The notes: generated by a model not told the origin, from the sequence alone. A stretch of DNA of 64,000 nt from Chalara sp. BL73 (GCA_918026815.1 CAKJVC010000150.1:186001-250000), one strand, 5' to 3'; shown: positions 1 to 10,979, counted from the stretch's first letter. A program made the numbers and translations.

Positions 1-1242
1 TTCTCTTGCTTGGACCTCTCCGCTCCTGGTGTTGACGTATTACTTGGAACAATCAGTTCTTTAATCCACCGACGAAGCTCTCCAGCAATAGCTGTGAAGC
101 CTGGATCATCTACGTGCTCGAATTTTGTCATGTCCATATGATTGCTCCGTATCCCTATCGGGATATAGCCAGGTAGGATAGCGGAATGAGAAGGGACAAC
201 CTGAAGGTAAATATTAGTGCGGAAACGATTAGAAGTATAATGCCTGACTCACAATACCAACGCCTGGCAATGGCAATTCTTCGTAGAAGCAAGTAATCTC
301 GATTGGTTGGAGCCTTTCTTGATTCCGTGACCTGACCATAGTATGGAACCCATCTTGAACCCGTGCAAGAACCTCAGAGTCGCTCTCAAGCACCGCTAGA
401 ATCTGCGGATTCGTCTGCTTAAGGAGACCAATCAGATTGGCTAGCATCTCAGCCCAGTTTGCGAGGCCAGCGCCATTGTGTGGTGTGCCCAGGAATATAA
501 TGCCACGAGTATAGTCGAGGATGTTCTGAAGATGTCGTTCTGGTCGTTGTCGTGCCGCTGACAGAGCCTATATGTTCTATCAGCTAGACATCATGTGCCT
601 ACAGGGCGGGAGACTTACATCCTCACATACAAGGCCCCCCAGACTATGGCAAACAAATATAATAGGGCGGTTATTCTGCTATAGTTTATTTCCGTTCCCA
701 AGACAATCCGGGCGGTTAATGCTTACAGTGTCATCGTCCTCCCTATATGTTGCAACGCTGGTCAGTAGGTTCATTGAATGGTTCCCAATCCTATTCTTCG
801 ACACCATGCCTCGCCAGTCTGCCACATATGCATCGTATCCGAATGTGAGCACGCGAGCGTTGGGGACTTTCGATGGTAGTAAGGACTGAGGCCACGGAGT
901 AGCGGTATTCTTTGCCGTCCATGTCTTCTCGCGGTCTCCGGTAAGTCCATGGACAAGAATGATACTATATTGGAAAGCAGAAAGTTAGTGAGTTTCAACG
1001 AGCCACGAAGATTCCAAAACTTGGATTAGCAGCCTGAGTTAGGAAGCCCATAATTGCGATTGGAGAGAGCCGGCGTACTCGACCACGCTGTGCTCTGGAT
1101 TATAGAGCAGCTTAATGCCAGAAGGGAACGTCTTTCTCTGTGAGGTAGCAGTCGTGGAGGAACTCGCGGTGGTGTTCGCGGTGGTGCTTGTCGTGGGGCT
1201 CTTGCTCCGGCGCTGGAACCATTCCGAGATCCGTCGCGGCAT
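1..1242 (-). CDS. SERAC1/DUF676-like alpha/beta hydrolase, 5' part, truncated by window edge
   Basis: Five exons on the minus strand can be joined in frame: 1242-1079, 964-727, 678-619, 567-253 and 200 to beyond 1, each with a GT donor and AG acceptor. The product has a low-complexity N-terminus, then a lipase-type core: DIILVHGLTG (oxyanion strand), CHSLGG (nucleophile elbow, serine central), GIIFLGTPHNG, and a late segment with SNHMDMTKF that carries the expected catalytic His region. This is the layout of fungal SERAC1-like serine esterases, which often form the N-terminal domain of STAND/NLR-like proteins with NACHT or NB-ARC followed by ankyrin, TPR or WD40 repeats. The frame is still open at position 1, so the downstream domains lie outside the window. 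The start at 1242 is the first Met compatible with exon 1, and I see no better upstream candidate. The esterase assignment is by motif; any role in heterokaryon incompatibility or immunity is inference. Confidence 0.82.
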
Positions 1243-2238
1243 CGGAACGACTGCGCACTAAGCAGGCTCTGCGAATGTGCTGCAGGAAGCGGATCAAAAG
1301 GCGAATTTAGTGCTAATGAGAAAGTAAGCGCGCATCGCTCTCCGCTGCAAATCTCGAAATGGATTCTGCTGATTCAAAGAGTTTACAGCTCAACTACAGC
1401 TCTACCAGCCCCGACTTCAGGCTGGCGCTTAGCCAGCCTCATCTCAGCTTTTAGTGGCACCCAATCTCGCCCACAAGGGATGAAATCAAGCACGCCTCAA
1501 TAGCCCCTATAAAATTATCACAATTTTCGCTCGCCTCTCTCTGCTATAGCTACCTCCTTTCTGACTTTGTGCTTCCAACCGCCTGCAAGCCTGCTCGCTG
1601 CGATACGGAGTTTGCTTGACTTACACGTGACATCATGCTGGTGTGGCTTATGGATGGACACTGGAGGCAGCTAGCCATAATTATGCTAGTGCACGTAGCG
1701 GCATATTGGCAATGTGGCTTACTTCATATTCTTGAAGAGTTCGCGGCGGAAGCCGATTCCGCTAGCAACCACAGGCTTTATTATGTAAGATAAAATATTT
1801 TACGGAGGTTTACCGTAACTCCGATACCGTTGATAAGGATCCTTGATCGCTTGATTGGAGGTACCCCGGCCGCCACAAGGCTGACATCGACTTCTCCACA
1901 TCGTGGTGAGACTCAGGAATCTATATCTAACCATTCTACGAGTTTGAAAGGCGAAAAGAGCCCGAGAGTGGTGCTACGGGTCGAGGGGTCCTATTACACT
2001 ATAGAAGGGGGCTCTCTACAAATCAAGGGGAGCAGCAACGACTCGATTATAATTTTCGGATTAACCGAGTCAGGGGTATTCTGGAGGGCACACAACATAA
2101 CTGATATGAAAATACAAGAAAATTTTTGATATGTTCATAGATTCAGAGCTGCTTAAATTCAAAGTACCCATGGTTTGTCTCGTGACATAGCGCGTCTCTC
2201 GACGCAGGAACGGACGTTATAAGAGCTTTTCAACGAAG
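1243..2238. other. Intergenic, no supported gene
   Basis: No frame here shows a recognisable domain. An open frame of 99 codons at 1830-2129 (plus) has no family motif and ends just before an LTR remnant, so I do not call it a gene. The stretch 1741-1830 is AT-rich. Confidence 0.5.
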
Positions 2239-2350
2239 TGTCACGGCCCTGGCCCTCTCTCGCTTAGAGCCCGCTGTGGCTCGGCTCCTGACACCACAGG
2301 GCCTCGCTTACACTGGCCCCTGGCCAGTCTCCTGTATATAAAGCGCTAGT
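2239..2350 (+). repeat. Truncated Ty3/gypsy LTR remnant
   Basis: It begins TGTCACGGCCCTGGCC and runs to CTGTATATAAAGCG, matching the first part of the 288-bp LTRs at 22112 and 28390, including the GCTTACACTGGCCCCTGGCC block and the TATA box. An internal stretch is missing, and similarity stops after the TATA box, so the 3' half is lost. No target-site duplication can be identified. Confidence 0.8.
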
Positions 2351-2563
2351 TTACCCGAGATTAGCTGCTATTTTGAAAATAGTCTGGTGGAGATGCAGGT
2401 TGTAGCTAGCTAAGGCGGAACTAGGTGGCTCTTTTCATAAAACTTTGAACCAACTCTGGAAGCAATACAAACATTTACCGTCAATTCTAACGTCTGTCCC
2501 TGCGTCTGTAACGGGACAAATCGTAAGTACGTCGAGTTCAGGTGACTTTGAACAACGGCAAAT

Positions 2564-2675
2564 GACTAGAATACCATACTTTGAGTTGCAATATGACTGA
2601 AATACCACAATTTTGTCTTGGCCAGAAAACAGTGGTATTCAAGTCAGATGCACGCAAAATGATGGTATACTAGTC
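2564..2675. repeat. Long imperfect hairpin / foldback repeat
   Basis: 2564-2608 is the imperfect reverse complement of 2632-2675, with about 23 nt of loop between. Both arms share GACTAG.ATACCAT at the outer end and GAATACCAC/AAATACCAC at the inner end. The structure resembles a small foldback transposon or a terminal fragment of one. No terminal duplication is evident. Confidence 0.6.
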
Positions 2676-3646
2676 ATACTGCTGTATATCACTTGTAATA
2701 AACCGGTATCAAATAGAAAGCGCCATCGTGTTCGCGATTGGCCCGTGCATGTCGATGATAAGGAGAAGAAGGAGCAGGAAGTTGTAGATAACGAAAAGAA
2801 ACTCAGTAAAAAAGAAGAATGTAGTAGTGAAGAAGAATTACAACGCTTTGATCGCGAGCCGGGTATAACACAAGAAAACCTTGATCAGGTAATTTTAGGC
2901 CCTTTATTCGACAGCGGCGACGAGCTTTCAGACGTCGACAGCGAGTTTTTTTTTTTTGAAAATTATGACTCTTTCGATTTACTTCTCAAGATTCGGTATT
3001 CTACAAAGTCCGGGAAGGTATACGAAGTCAATTAGTTGCAATATATATTGAAATAAAATAAAGTCAAATACAAGGATTTACACCACAGGCTTGCCTCTAA
3101 GGGATGTACTAGGGCTGCAGGAGTGCCGAAAAGAGCACGGCAACCATAGCGAGCGGAGCAGCGCCCCCGACGACCGAAGGCGGTACTACCCGCGACATAT
3201 AACAACGGCATAATGAAGATGGCACATCAAAGAGCGTACGATAACAGCGGGCACGACGATGGCAGGCATCGGCCATTGCAACGCATTCGGCATACGCATT
3301 GCGGAGCAAGCACGATAGAGGAACATCAAAGGCGGTTATAACGACCTCTCGTGTCAAAAACCGACGAAGATTAAACATTAAATCTAAGTTACTATACTGT
3401 AAAAGTCGAAATTATTGTCAGTCGAAAACTCATTCAATTATATGGACGTATTTTGCCTCACGTTTTCTATGCGCTAGCACTATAATGGCTTAAAGCCTGC
3501 ATTAGCTTACATTTCCCCGCTCCGGGGAATCTACGGTGTACGCATACATCTGCTGAGCTAGAATCAGGGCTCTTCTACAACACATTTTTCAAGTGTCTTG
3601 CAAACCTCTAGGGTCTCTGTTCGATGCAGCTACCATAGACCACAGA
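2676..3646. other. No confident gene; acidic open frame at 2698-3032 (plus)
   Basis: The plus strand has an open frame whose product is highly charged: a Lys/Glu-rich segment, then an acidic Ser/Asp stretch and a run of Phe encoded by poly-T at 2946-2957. Acidic N-termini of this kind occur in some transposases, but no catalytic domain follows, and the sequence from about 3100 to 3640 has no recognisable coding content. I leave it unassigned. Confidence 0.3.
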
Positions 3647-3943
3647 ATGAACAGCCAGCCAAGCAACAAACCGACAGTGGGGGCCGGTAACATACAAAAG
3701 CGCCAGCCTTGGCGTAGCCTGGTGTCGCCGGCACAATACATTCAGCCTGCCAGTTTCAGGCCCAGCCAGCCAAGTAAAGAGAAGCCAGCAACGGCTATCA
3801 GAGTATTAGAGGAACACGATGCTAAGGTATGTGCCCTTCGGTGGACCTCATTGCTCGTTACTGTCTCAATACAAAGGGCATGAACTGAACTAACTAGATA
3901 TATAGAGTTAGATATGACGAGACCTCTATGCGCGGCGATCTAA
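3647..3943 (+). CDS. Possible small hypothetical gene, two exons
   Basis: An ATG at 3647 opens a frame for a basic, Ser/Pro-rich peptide that reaches a good donor (AAG|GTATGT) at 3826/3827. Joining to an acceptor near 3905 would add a short tail ending at 3943, for roughly 70 residues. No domain, signal peptide or membrane segment is visible. The splice-like signals are the only support and chance is a real alternative. Confidence 0.22.
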
Positions 3944-4213
3944 GCTATTGGCGAAATGAGCTCATTGCAATATAATTACTGAGCGAGTATCAGAGACATG
4001 TGTCATTTGGAATTATCGCTGGGGACATTCAGCTGGCTTCTCACCACAAAGACGATTATGATAGTATAAAGATAGTTGCAGGAGTATAAGGCACCATCAA
4101 TTTATAAACCTTGAGGTACAAATATAATAAATCTCAATTCAATGCTTTCTCGAAGTTGGCCATGTGTGGTTTCCTGAAGCCATGCGGCATGCGGGACAGA
4201 AGCTATACAGCCA

Positions 4214-5182
4214 TCAGCCAAGCTCCAAGGAGATTAAAGGAGACGTACAAACAGAATCAGTTCCATTCTGAGATCTGTCCAACCAACTAACAAAGATTAT
4301 CACTTCATCTGGCGCCTGATCTGGTAACCAGTACCATTTATGATAGTCTTTATGAAATACATATAAACCCTTCTCGACTTTGTCAGCAAGGACTTTATCC
4401 ACCTCAATGACATCGCCACATTTGACTGAGCGTCTATCGCAGACGACTAGCGGTGCGTTTTGTACAGTACGTAGCGGTCTCCAAGCACTAATCGGTTGTT
4501 ATTTCAACACAATCTTTCCAAGGCTCGAAGTGATTGACTTGCTTTACGATCATGACTGTGAATTCTCTGCTTTGGGCTTCACTAAGCTCGCTCGCCGCGA
4601 GATGGATGTGAAGTCGATCTTGGCCTCCATCAAAGGAATAATCTACTCGACATTTAGCCCAATTCGTCGAGTAGATTAAAAAGGACGAAGCCCCTACCAC
4701 AATGCACAATTGATGCAACATTGGAAGCACGGTCTCTAGCCGGCTTTGCGTCATTCGCTACTGTTTGGTTTCTTCGCAACTACGAGATTAGTAAGCTCCA
4801 TGGAGAGTCATCTATGGGCGGAATAAAAACAAACTCTCCAGTCAATGCAGAAAACTTTCAAAGCATGAAGCTCGGACTGTACCACCTGCATCATCTCCGT
4901 CATATACTTCTCAGCAAGCGCCTGTGCATCAGGCCCAGACTCAAATTGTTCAGCACTGAGCTGTAATTGAGACCTGTGATGGAGAATCTGGAATCCAGCA
5001 TCGCTGATCTTGAAATCTTGCTCTTTCTCCCGGATGCTGCGAACATGGACATCCATCATGTGAAATTTACAATTCGTACGCGCTGAAGGCTCGATGTCTG
5101 GGAAGCCATAAAGCTCGTATGGCTGTTCACGAGCGTACTCGGGACAATCTAAAATAAACTTAAGCGAGGCGAGTTCCGTCAT
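4214..5182 (-). CDS. CmcJ/NvfI/AsaB-type hydroxylase-methyltransferase family protein
   Basis: Four exons (5182-4835, 4779-4701, 4645-4543, 4487-4214) give an 804-nt reading frame, 267 aa. The family is recognised from VHVRSIR near the start, VHLDYSFDGG in the middle, VNAWRPL, PLVVCDRRSV and the C-terminal HKWYWLPDQAPDEV. This family (CmcJ in cephamycin synthesis, AsaB, NvfI/EfuI-type proteins in fungi) is common beside secondary-metabolite genes; reactions are poorly defined for most members. The length fits the family. The third intron starts with GCAAGT rather than GT: using this GC-AG intron gives the conserved NAWRPL in frame, while no GT donor does. The second intron is 55 nt. No signal peptide is visible, so a cytosolic location is likely. 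No partner biosynthetic gene lies immediately adjacent. Family assignment is firm; substrate is unknown. Confidence 0.85.
4488..4542 (-). other. Non-canonical GC-AG intron
   Basis: The intron begins GCAAGT, the consensus of the rare GC-AG class, and ends GATTAG. Donor phase 2 matches the acceptor phase and restores the family motif NAWRPL across the junction. Confidence 0.75.
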
Positions 5183-5692
5183 AATCAGAACTGATAAACG
5201 CTTCCGCTGAAACAGGCAGGAACAGAAAAGACGAGCAATGTTTGCAGACTGAGCGGATGATGAAACAAGACTAGGCAGAATCGTGTCCAGGATTTGATTG
5301 CGCTACATGAGGGGTTCTGGTGTGCTGTCACTTGATTATTGGCAGTTGAGGCACTGGAAGTGCCTCGCCACGCCCGAAGCGGGAACGTTGGCTCGCAAAA
5401 CCAGTGAGCAGACGGCTACTTGTAAATCCGGTAGGCGGTAAGGCGGCAAAATTTTAGCCGAGTAAATGGTGGGTATTTGGTGGATCCTTTGACCTGCCAC
5501 ATCCCCTCCTGCGCAAAGGAAGGTGGAGAATTGTAGGGCTGATTAGCAGCAAGGGGTGTCGAGACTTTTCGCACCCTACTGTAGAGCAATATGCATAACT
5601 AATGTCAAAGATTGTTTCGCCGTGCGCAATGTCTTTGTGATTCTGCGCAAACTAGCTGTCAGTCCCTCTGCAAATATCACTACCACTACACT
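5183..5692. other. Intergenic, no gene seen
   Basis: This is the upstream region of the CmcJ-like gene. It contains no recognisable coding frame or repeat. Confidence 0.5.
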
Positions 5693-5769
5693 CTTAGAAT
5701 AAAAGCCCTTCTAGAAATATAAAGTTCTATAGTGCTAGTTTGTATTTCTGGAAGGGATTTATTCCAGGG
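5693..5769. repeat. Foldback MITE-like repeat, copy 1
   Basis: The arms TAGAATAAAAGCCCTTCTAGA and the complement of TTCTGGAAGGGATTTATTCCA enclose a centre reading AAAGTTCTATAGTGCTAGTTT. A second copy at 5876-5963 has the centre in reverse orientation. No protein-coding potential. Confidence 0.7.
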
Positions 5770-5875
5770 GCTTCCTTGTGTTATAAGAGGTAGGTAATTG
5801 ATTTAAAGCTCAAAAAATGCTAGCCCTATAAGGAATACTATAATCTTAGGCACCACCCCTGGTAGCACAAGGAGC

Positions 5876-5963
5876 ACCTCTAGAATATAAGCCCTTCTGG
5901 AGATATAAACTAGCACTATAGAACTTTGTATCTTTAGCAGGGTTTATATTCTAGAGGGGTGGT
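5876..5963. repeat. Foldback MITE-like repeat, copy 2 (inverted centre)
   Basis: CCTCTAGAATATAAGCCCTT at the left pairs with TTTATATTCTAGAGG at the right. The centre AAACTAGCACTATAGAACTTT is the reverse complement of the centre in copy 1, so the two copies lie in opposite orientation about 105 bp apart. Confidence 0.7.
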
Positions 5964-6198
5964 TAAGTTATAACAATTGAATTAATGATTTTAATTCTAG
6001 TGGTTGCGGCGTAATCGCAGCAAAAATGCATATCGCTCGCTGTCAGCGTGGCCTCCACCAAAAAAACTTCGAGATTCCTACTCGCGTTCACGCCACCCCC
6101 ACGTCACTGCACAGCCTCAAAAAGTCTCCTCCATCTTCTTTTGCGTAGAGTGGGGGTGGGGGGTAATGCACCATCCAAAAAGTGTATGGACCATAGCC

Positions 6199-7050
6199 GG
6201 GTTCCAATACATGTACCCCTGGGGTAAGTTAATAATTCTGACTAAGCGCAACACGTACCCCCCCAAGCCTGTAAATACAGCATTACCAGCCCTAACGCAC
6301 AGCGTGATCAGCCCTAGAATACACTGCGACCAGCCTGTAAATGCAACGCAACTAGCCTGTAATACAACTAAAGCTTGAATAATTTTGTTTTTTGCTTATA
6401 TGCTTATACTACTACATATTTTTAAAAGTAAACTGTTAGTATTGTCACGGCACGAGCTGTGGATCTACAGATACAGAGGGCAGCTGTGGTACTATACGAG
6501 AATCTATAGCTAAGGAAGGAAAAGGGAGCTCGAGGAGAGCAAGCTATATATACACGAGGGAGCCCTAGTGGCTCGGCAGCAGGGCACGTGCCCGACCAGG
6601 GTCGGTACCGTGACAAGTATTAAAGTTACTATTATTATTATTATTACTATTACTAGTACTACTTTCAACTGTCGGCTTTTTTTAAATGCTACTACTACTC
6701 AAATCCAGTTGTGCAAATCTTAAACAAAACGGTATTACTATTATAAAAGATATTGCTAAGAAATAAATAAAAATTGCGTTTTGTATATTTAATTTGCAGT
6801 TTACATATATTTTTACAAGTCTTTACAAATATGTTAAACACTTTACAAGCCTGGAATCGCGTGTGTACAAGTTGGTTTCGCTGTATTTACAGGCTGGTCG
6901 CAGTGTGCTTTAAGGCTGGTCACGCTGTGCTTTAAGGCTGGTCATGCTGTGCTTTAAGGCTGGTCATGCTGTATTTACAGGCTTGGGGGGGTACGCGTTG
7001 CGCTTAGTCAGAATTATTAACTTACCCCAGGGGTACATGTATTGGAACCC
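6199..7050. mobile_element. Non-autonomous Mutator-like element (long-TIR MITE)
   Basis: The element is bounded by long terminal inverted repeats of at least 80 bp that start GGGTTCCAATACATGTACCC and continue through a C-run and a CCTGTAAATACAGCA block. It is flanked on both sides by the 10-bp direct repeat GACCATAGCC (6189-6198 and 7051-7060). Long TIRs with a 9-11 bp target duplication are the hallmark of MULEs. Subterminal short repeats built on AGCCTGTAAATAC or GGCTGGTCATGCTGTG occur inside both ends. There is no transposase. A solo LTR is nested inside (6443-6615). Confidence 0.82.
6443..6615 (+). mobile_element. Solo LTR (family TGTCACGGCACG) nested in the MULE
   Basis: 173 bp beginning TGTCACGG and ending CCGTGACA, an 8-bp perfect inverted terminus, flanked by the 5-bp direct repeat AGTAT (6438-6442 and 6616-6620). 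This is the structure of a solo LTR left by recombination of a retrotransposon. Related copies are at 39788-39945 and, as a reversed stub, at 10480-10518. Confidence 0.82.
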
Positions 7051-7182
7051 GACCATAGCCACCATCTCTGACTAATGAATCACCCTCGTGATCACACACG
7101 CTAAAGCCTCATACATAACATACCTAATTGTATAAACGATATTTCTCGACCAGTCTCTTAATCGTTTCATATTACTGGCTTC

Positions 7183-9729
7183 ATGGATCCGCTTTCTGTA
7201 ATCGCAGGCGTGATTGCAGTCCTTGGAGCCGTGGGGAGTACTGCTACCGCGGTCGAGAAATTATGGGCTCTCGAGGATGCATCAGGCGACCTGGCGTCCT
7301 TCCTCAACGAGGTAACCAACGCAACGCGCAACTTTCCATGCTCTCAGAAATCTAATTCATGATAGATCTCCAATTTCCGTCTACTTCTAATTGTTATCAG
7401 AGACATGCTCCAGTCGCTGGAAGTAGGACAATGGCAAAATAACCAGGATATTATTTTAGTTATTAGGAATGAGACGGTGCAGGCAAACCAGATATTCTCG
7501 AAGATAAATACGGTAGTATGCGATATTGTGAGACCTGGCGACCAGAATAGTTCAAGCGCAGGGCTATCTGTGTCACGACTTGCATATGCCCGGAGAGGCA
7601 AAGAGCTTCGGGGTCACCGCCGTTCTCTAGAGAACGTGAAACGTAATCTAACGGCGGCACTGACATCCTTAAATACACTGCTCCACATGTAAGTCTGCCA
7701 ACAGACCTTCTTTTACTGGTGACGCTATGCATATGGCCTATGATAGGGCTAACTGCTTTAGCGAATCGAGCAGTGAGATTGTGCTCGCCATTAATAACAT
7801 AGTCACCACCAACCAGTCACAACAGCATCGGACTGTAGAAGCCATGGAATCGCACGTGCAGACGATGTGTAGGAACGTGGAAAGGATCTTATCTTACGCC
7901 CAGCAGCCTGGAACTTTGCTGGGACCGCTGGGTGAAAAGGAGGCCTCCCGGAACAAGAACCATGCTGTTGGCGCAAAATGTCATACAGAGAGCGGAGAGA
8001 GCTTGAAGAGCGCCCCTTTCCAGGATAATGCCTTCAAAGTGGAGACGGCCGTTTTCCACCAAAGATGTGCCACTCAATGCCGCTGTCAGTGTCATCGGGT
8101 TACTCGACTGCAGACTCCACCGTGGCTAAAGGACATCTTCGGGGGATTATTTATTACTACTCGAGGGATTCGGTTGATCCCCTACCCAAGACGAGAAACT
8201 TGCAATGAGTCGAGTTGTTATCGTCACAGCGACACCGTCACACGGATTGGCTACTATTTCCCTTGCTGGCTTATGGCCTGCATGATCTCTATTGTCGGCC
8301 AAGGCCACGCCCTCATCGGAGCAGGCGCGACACTCAGCTTGAAAGCTTCTAGAATGGTACCGGATTATAGCCCTATCTTTTTTGCTGTTGACCATGCAAA
8401 CCACAAGTCGATTGCACACATGGTGTACTCGGGCTCGGCAACACTGTTTGACATGGATCAATATGGCGACACGCTATTATGGGTGAGCGATTATTTCCAC
8501 CATTAATGTGGCGCGAGTTGGCCCACTACCTCTCTAGCGTCAAGCAAGTTGTGTATCTACGAAACTAATGACTCGCCCCAAATAGTATGCTAGTCGATCG
8601 CATAACTGGCAAACTTGCACCATGCTTACCCAAGCTGGATTGTCTTGGAGTTCTACAAACCTCTCTGGGCTGTTAGTTTCCTCTCATCCTCTTTCCTCAA
8701 TGCACATACTGACAGTAGACGAATAGATCGCCGGCTCATGAGGCTTGGATGCAGCTTTATATGCTTGAGTCTGAGACACCAGAAACAGAGCATATGAAAA
8801 TGGTCCTCAAGAGGGACGATAGTTATGACCACCTAAAGTTGCCAGCCCTGCATAGTGTTGTTCTGAAGCAAACAGGTAAGGTAGACTTGGACGATTATTT
8901 GCAAGTCAATCGCTCTGAAATTAATATACGCGACGAATGGGGCAATACGCCGCTTACGTGGGCTGCCCAACGGCACGATGAAAGAGCTGTAAGGTTACTA
9001 TTGAACTGGGGTGCTGACCCAAACGTAAATGACATGAAAGGCAACAGTGCCTTACAAATCGCTGCTTTCAACGGGCCGTTTGAAAGCGTGAAACAGCTTC
9101 TCCAGGCGAACGCCAACATTCATAATCGGAACAATTGGAAAAATACGCCTCTCCATAGAGCGGCGAAGTCTGCCGAGTCATGCACGGATATCATAGAGCT
9201 TCTCCTCGAGAAAGGAGTTGAAAATCAAGACTCCGGAAATGAATGGGGGCACACACCGCTCCACGAGGCTGCGGTGAGCGGCCATGCTGAAAACGTTAGA
9301 ATTCTTTGCTCTCGGAACTTCAACGTCAACGCACGTAGCGCGGACGGTCAAACGCCTATTTTCAAAGCAATGCTGCAAAACAAGATCGAAGTAGTCCGGA
9401 TTTTGATATCTGCCGGGGCTTATCTCGACATTCTCGACAAGAGCGGGAGACATCTGATAGAACAGGCCTGCCTATTCGGAACCCTGGAGCTCTTGAAATT
9501 TGTTTTGCCGGCGATCATCTCATCCATGGATCCTAGCACTGCAGAAGGGTATAAGCAAAAGGGGTGGAGATGCATTGAGAAAGATCGTGATCATACTTGC
9601 TTCGTCGATAGATGCAAGGTGGAAGAATTTGCCGCTTTAAAATCGTTCTTCTTGGATAAAGATCCCCTAGGCGGAGAAGACGATCTTGCGCAGAGTTTCT
9701 ACGCGGACGCCTTGGAGACGTTGCCTTGA
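7183..9729 (+). CDS. Helo-like N-terminal domain / ankyrin-repeat protein
   Basis: Exons 7183-7311, 7366-7688, 7747-8482, 8586-8675 and 8719-9729 join in phase to 2289 nt, about 762 aa. The start MDPLSVIAGVIAVLGAV is characteristic of the fungal STAND N-terminal (Helo_like_N-type) domain, roughly residues 1-150, including a helical LLIVIRDMLQSLE segment. A linker follows, then a variable region with the recurrent fungal motif RMVPDYSPIF...AHMVYSGSATLFDMDQYGDT leading into ankyrin repeats. Clear repeats include GNTPLTWAAQ, GNSALQIAAFNG, KNTPLHRAAKS, GHTPLHEAAVSGHAENV and GQTPIFKAM (about residues 440-640). There is no NACHT domain. In this family the N-terminal domain is linked to death or incompatibility signalling and the repeats to ligand recognition; that role is inference here. 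The donor of the intron before exon 5 (GTTTCC) is weak, so the 8586-8718 boundaries are the least certain. Confidence 0.82.
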
Positions 9730-10479
9730 TCTGGGCCACATCCGAGTTTATTTGTGGCCGCATGAGATGGGGGAGAGTGGAGCACACGAAATTTCCGGGA
9801 TACCCGTCTTTTCAAGATCTCACCAACTGGCCAAGTTGTTGTACCCACGGATTCTATTGCCTGGGGGGGAAGTTTCTTTAGTTAATTGAGGTTGGTTGAA
9901 GGCCCAATTTCAGTCCGCTTCGACCCAAGGGTATGTGACGCGCCATCAGAACCGCCAGGCCCAAAGGGGCTCAGATTGATATCCCTGTGTGTTGCGCTGA
10001 TAGCTGCGGTAATGACATTGGGGTTTGAAATGCTCGGATTTATAACTCTTCACATCTTTAGCCTGGAAAGTATTTTGCATGATAGGGTAGCTGTGTACGG
10101 TTCTTTCATGGCCAACGCCGCTGGAGAAAATGGCAAAGGCGTTGAAAGCAAAGAGAGATAGCCGTGGGTATACAGCCACCCAACAAGGCGTTCATTCAGA
10201 CCCTCAGAGCTTCACACTATAACTCGCTGAATTCTTATTACTCACAATCTTTTGAAACTTCAATCAGTCCTTCTTTAGCTCTTTATCGGATTCTTCATTG
10301 CCTTCCACTGATCTTCTTCTAATTTCCTCTTGTCATCCTCGCCACGGTACTAGCATATACACCTTAGTACGCAATTGGCTCCCCACCAATTATTCTCGTC
10401 TTTTGTTCATGGCGCGGGTGGTGCTACGGCAGGTCGGCTAAGTAAGCCACGCAACTGGTACTAAGGAGGATCGAGGATT
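9730..10479. other. No confident gene; short frame with a membrane-like segment
   Basis: A plus-strand frame at 9886-10161 would encode about 91 residues with one hydrophobic stretch (SLCVALIAAVMTLGFEML), but it has no family motif. It could be a 3' exon of the ankyrin gene or chance. The rest of the interval shows nothing recognisable. Confidence 0.3.
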
Positions 10480-10518
10480 GCCCTCTGTATCTGTAGATCC
10501 ACAGCTCGTGCCGTGACA
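10480..10518 (-). repeat. Reversed stub of the TGTCACGGCACG LTR
   Basis: The reverse complement reads TGTCACGGCACGAGCTGTGG and continues through ATCTACAGATACAG, the same start as the solo LTR at 6443. Similarity stops at the left, so it is a truncated terminus. Confidence 0.7.
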
Positions 10519-10800
10519 AAAACAGATAATTTAGTGGAGCTGTTTTTATAAATACCATCTTTATAGCTTTTCTTAGCATGCTCGCGTATTCAGCTAATAA
10601 CTCTTTATTGCGGGTTTATCCTGTAACATAAATCGTTAGTAATTATAACAAAGTTTGAATAGTTTCGACTTGAATAAAGCTGAAAATGTACCGGCCAACA
10701 AAGTCAAGTATTTTTGCCGATAGTAACTTTTTTATTTATAACGAAAAGTAGTAATTTGCAACTAACTAAACTTATTTTGCTGTTAAGCGTTGTTGGTATG
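10519..10800. repeat. Dispersed repeat family R1, copy A
   Basis: It shares an extended, diverged match with 48968-49240 (motifs AACAGATAATTT, GCATGCTCGCGTATTCAGC, AATTATAACAAAGTTTGAAT, AGTTTCGACTTGAATAAAGC) and a shorter one with 37810-37935. No coding capacity. Probably an LTR or the non-coding end of an unidentified element. Confidence 0.68.
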
Positions 10801-10979
10801 AGTGAATAGCACACACCGAGACGCACGGACCACATGGATGTATTATAGCACTCGTACGTAGATTAGCACTTAGAACAAATCAAGAACAAGTCAACCACCT
10901 GCAACGAGCATAATAGCACTGCGCTGAGATGGCGGTGCTACGTACCCCGCGGGTAACCGACTTATGCAATTGCAAGTCA

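Noticed and set aside
1830..2129. 99-codon plus-strand frame
   Set aside because: No family motif, no splice context and it lies in repeat-bearing sequence next to an LTR remnant.
3109..3378. 89-codon minus-strand frame
   Set aside because: Composition (Arg/Cys/Val-rich) and lack of motif suggest a chance open frame; the opposite strand is equally open.
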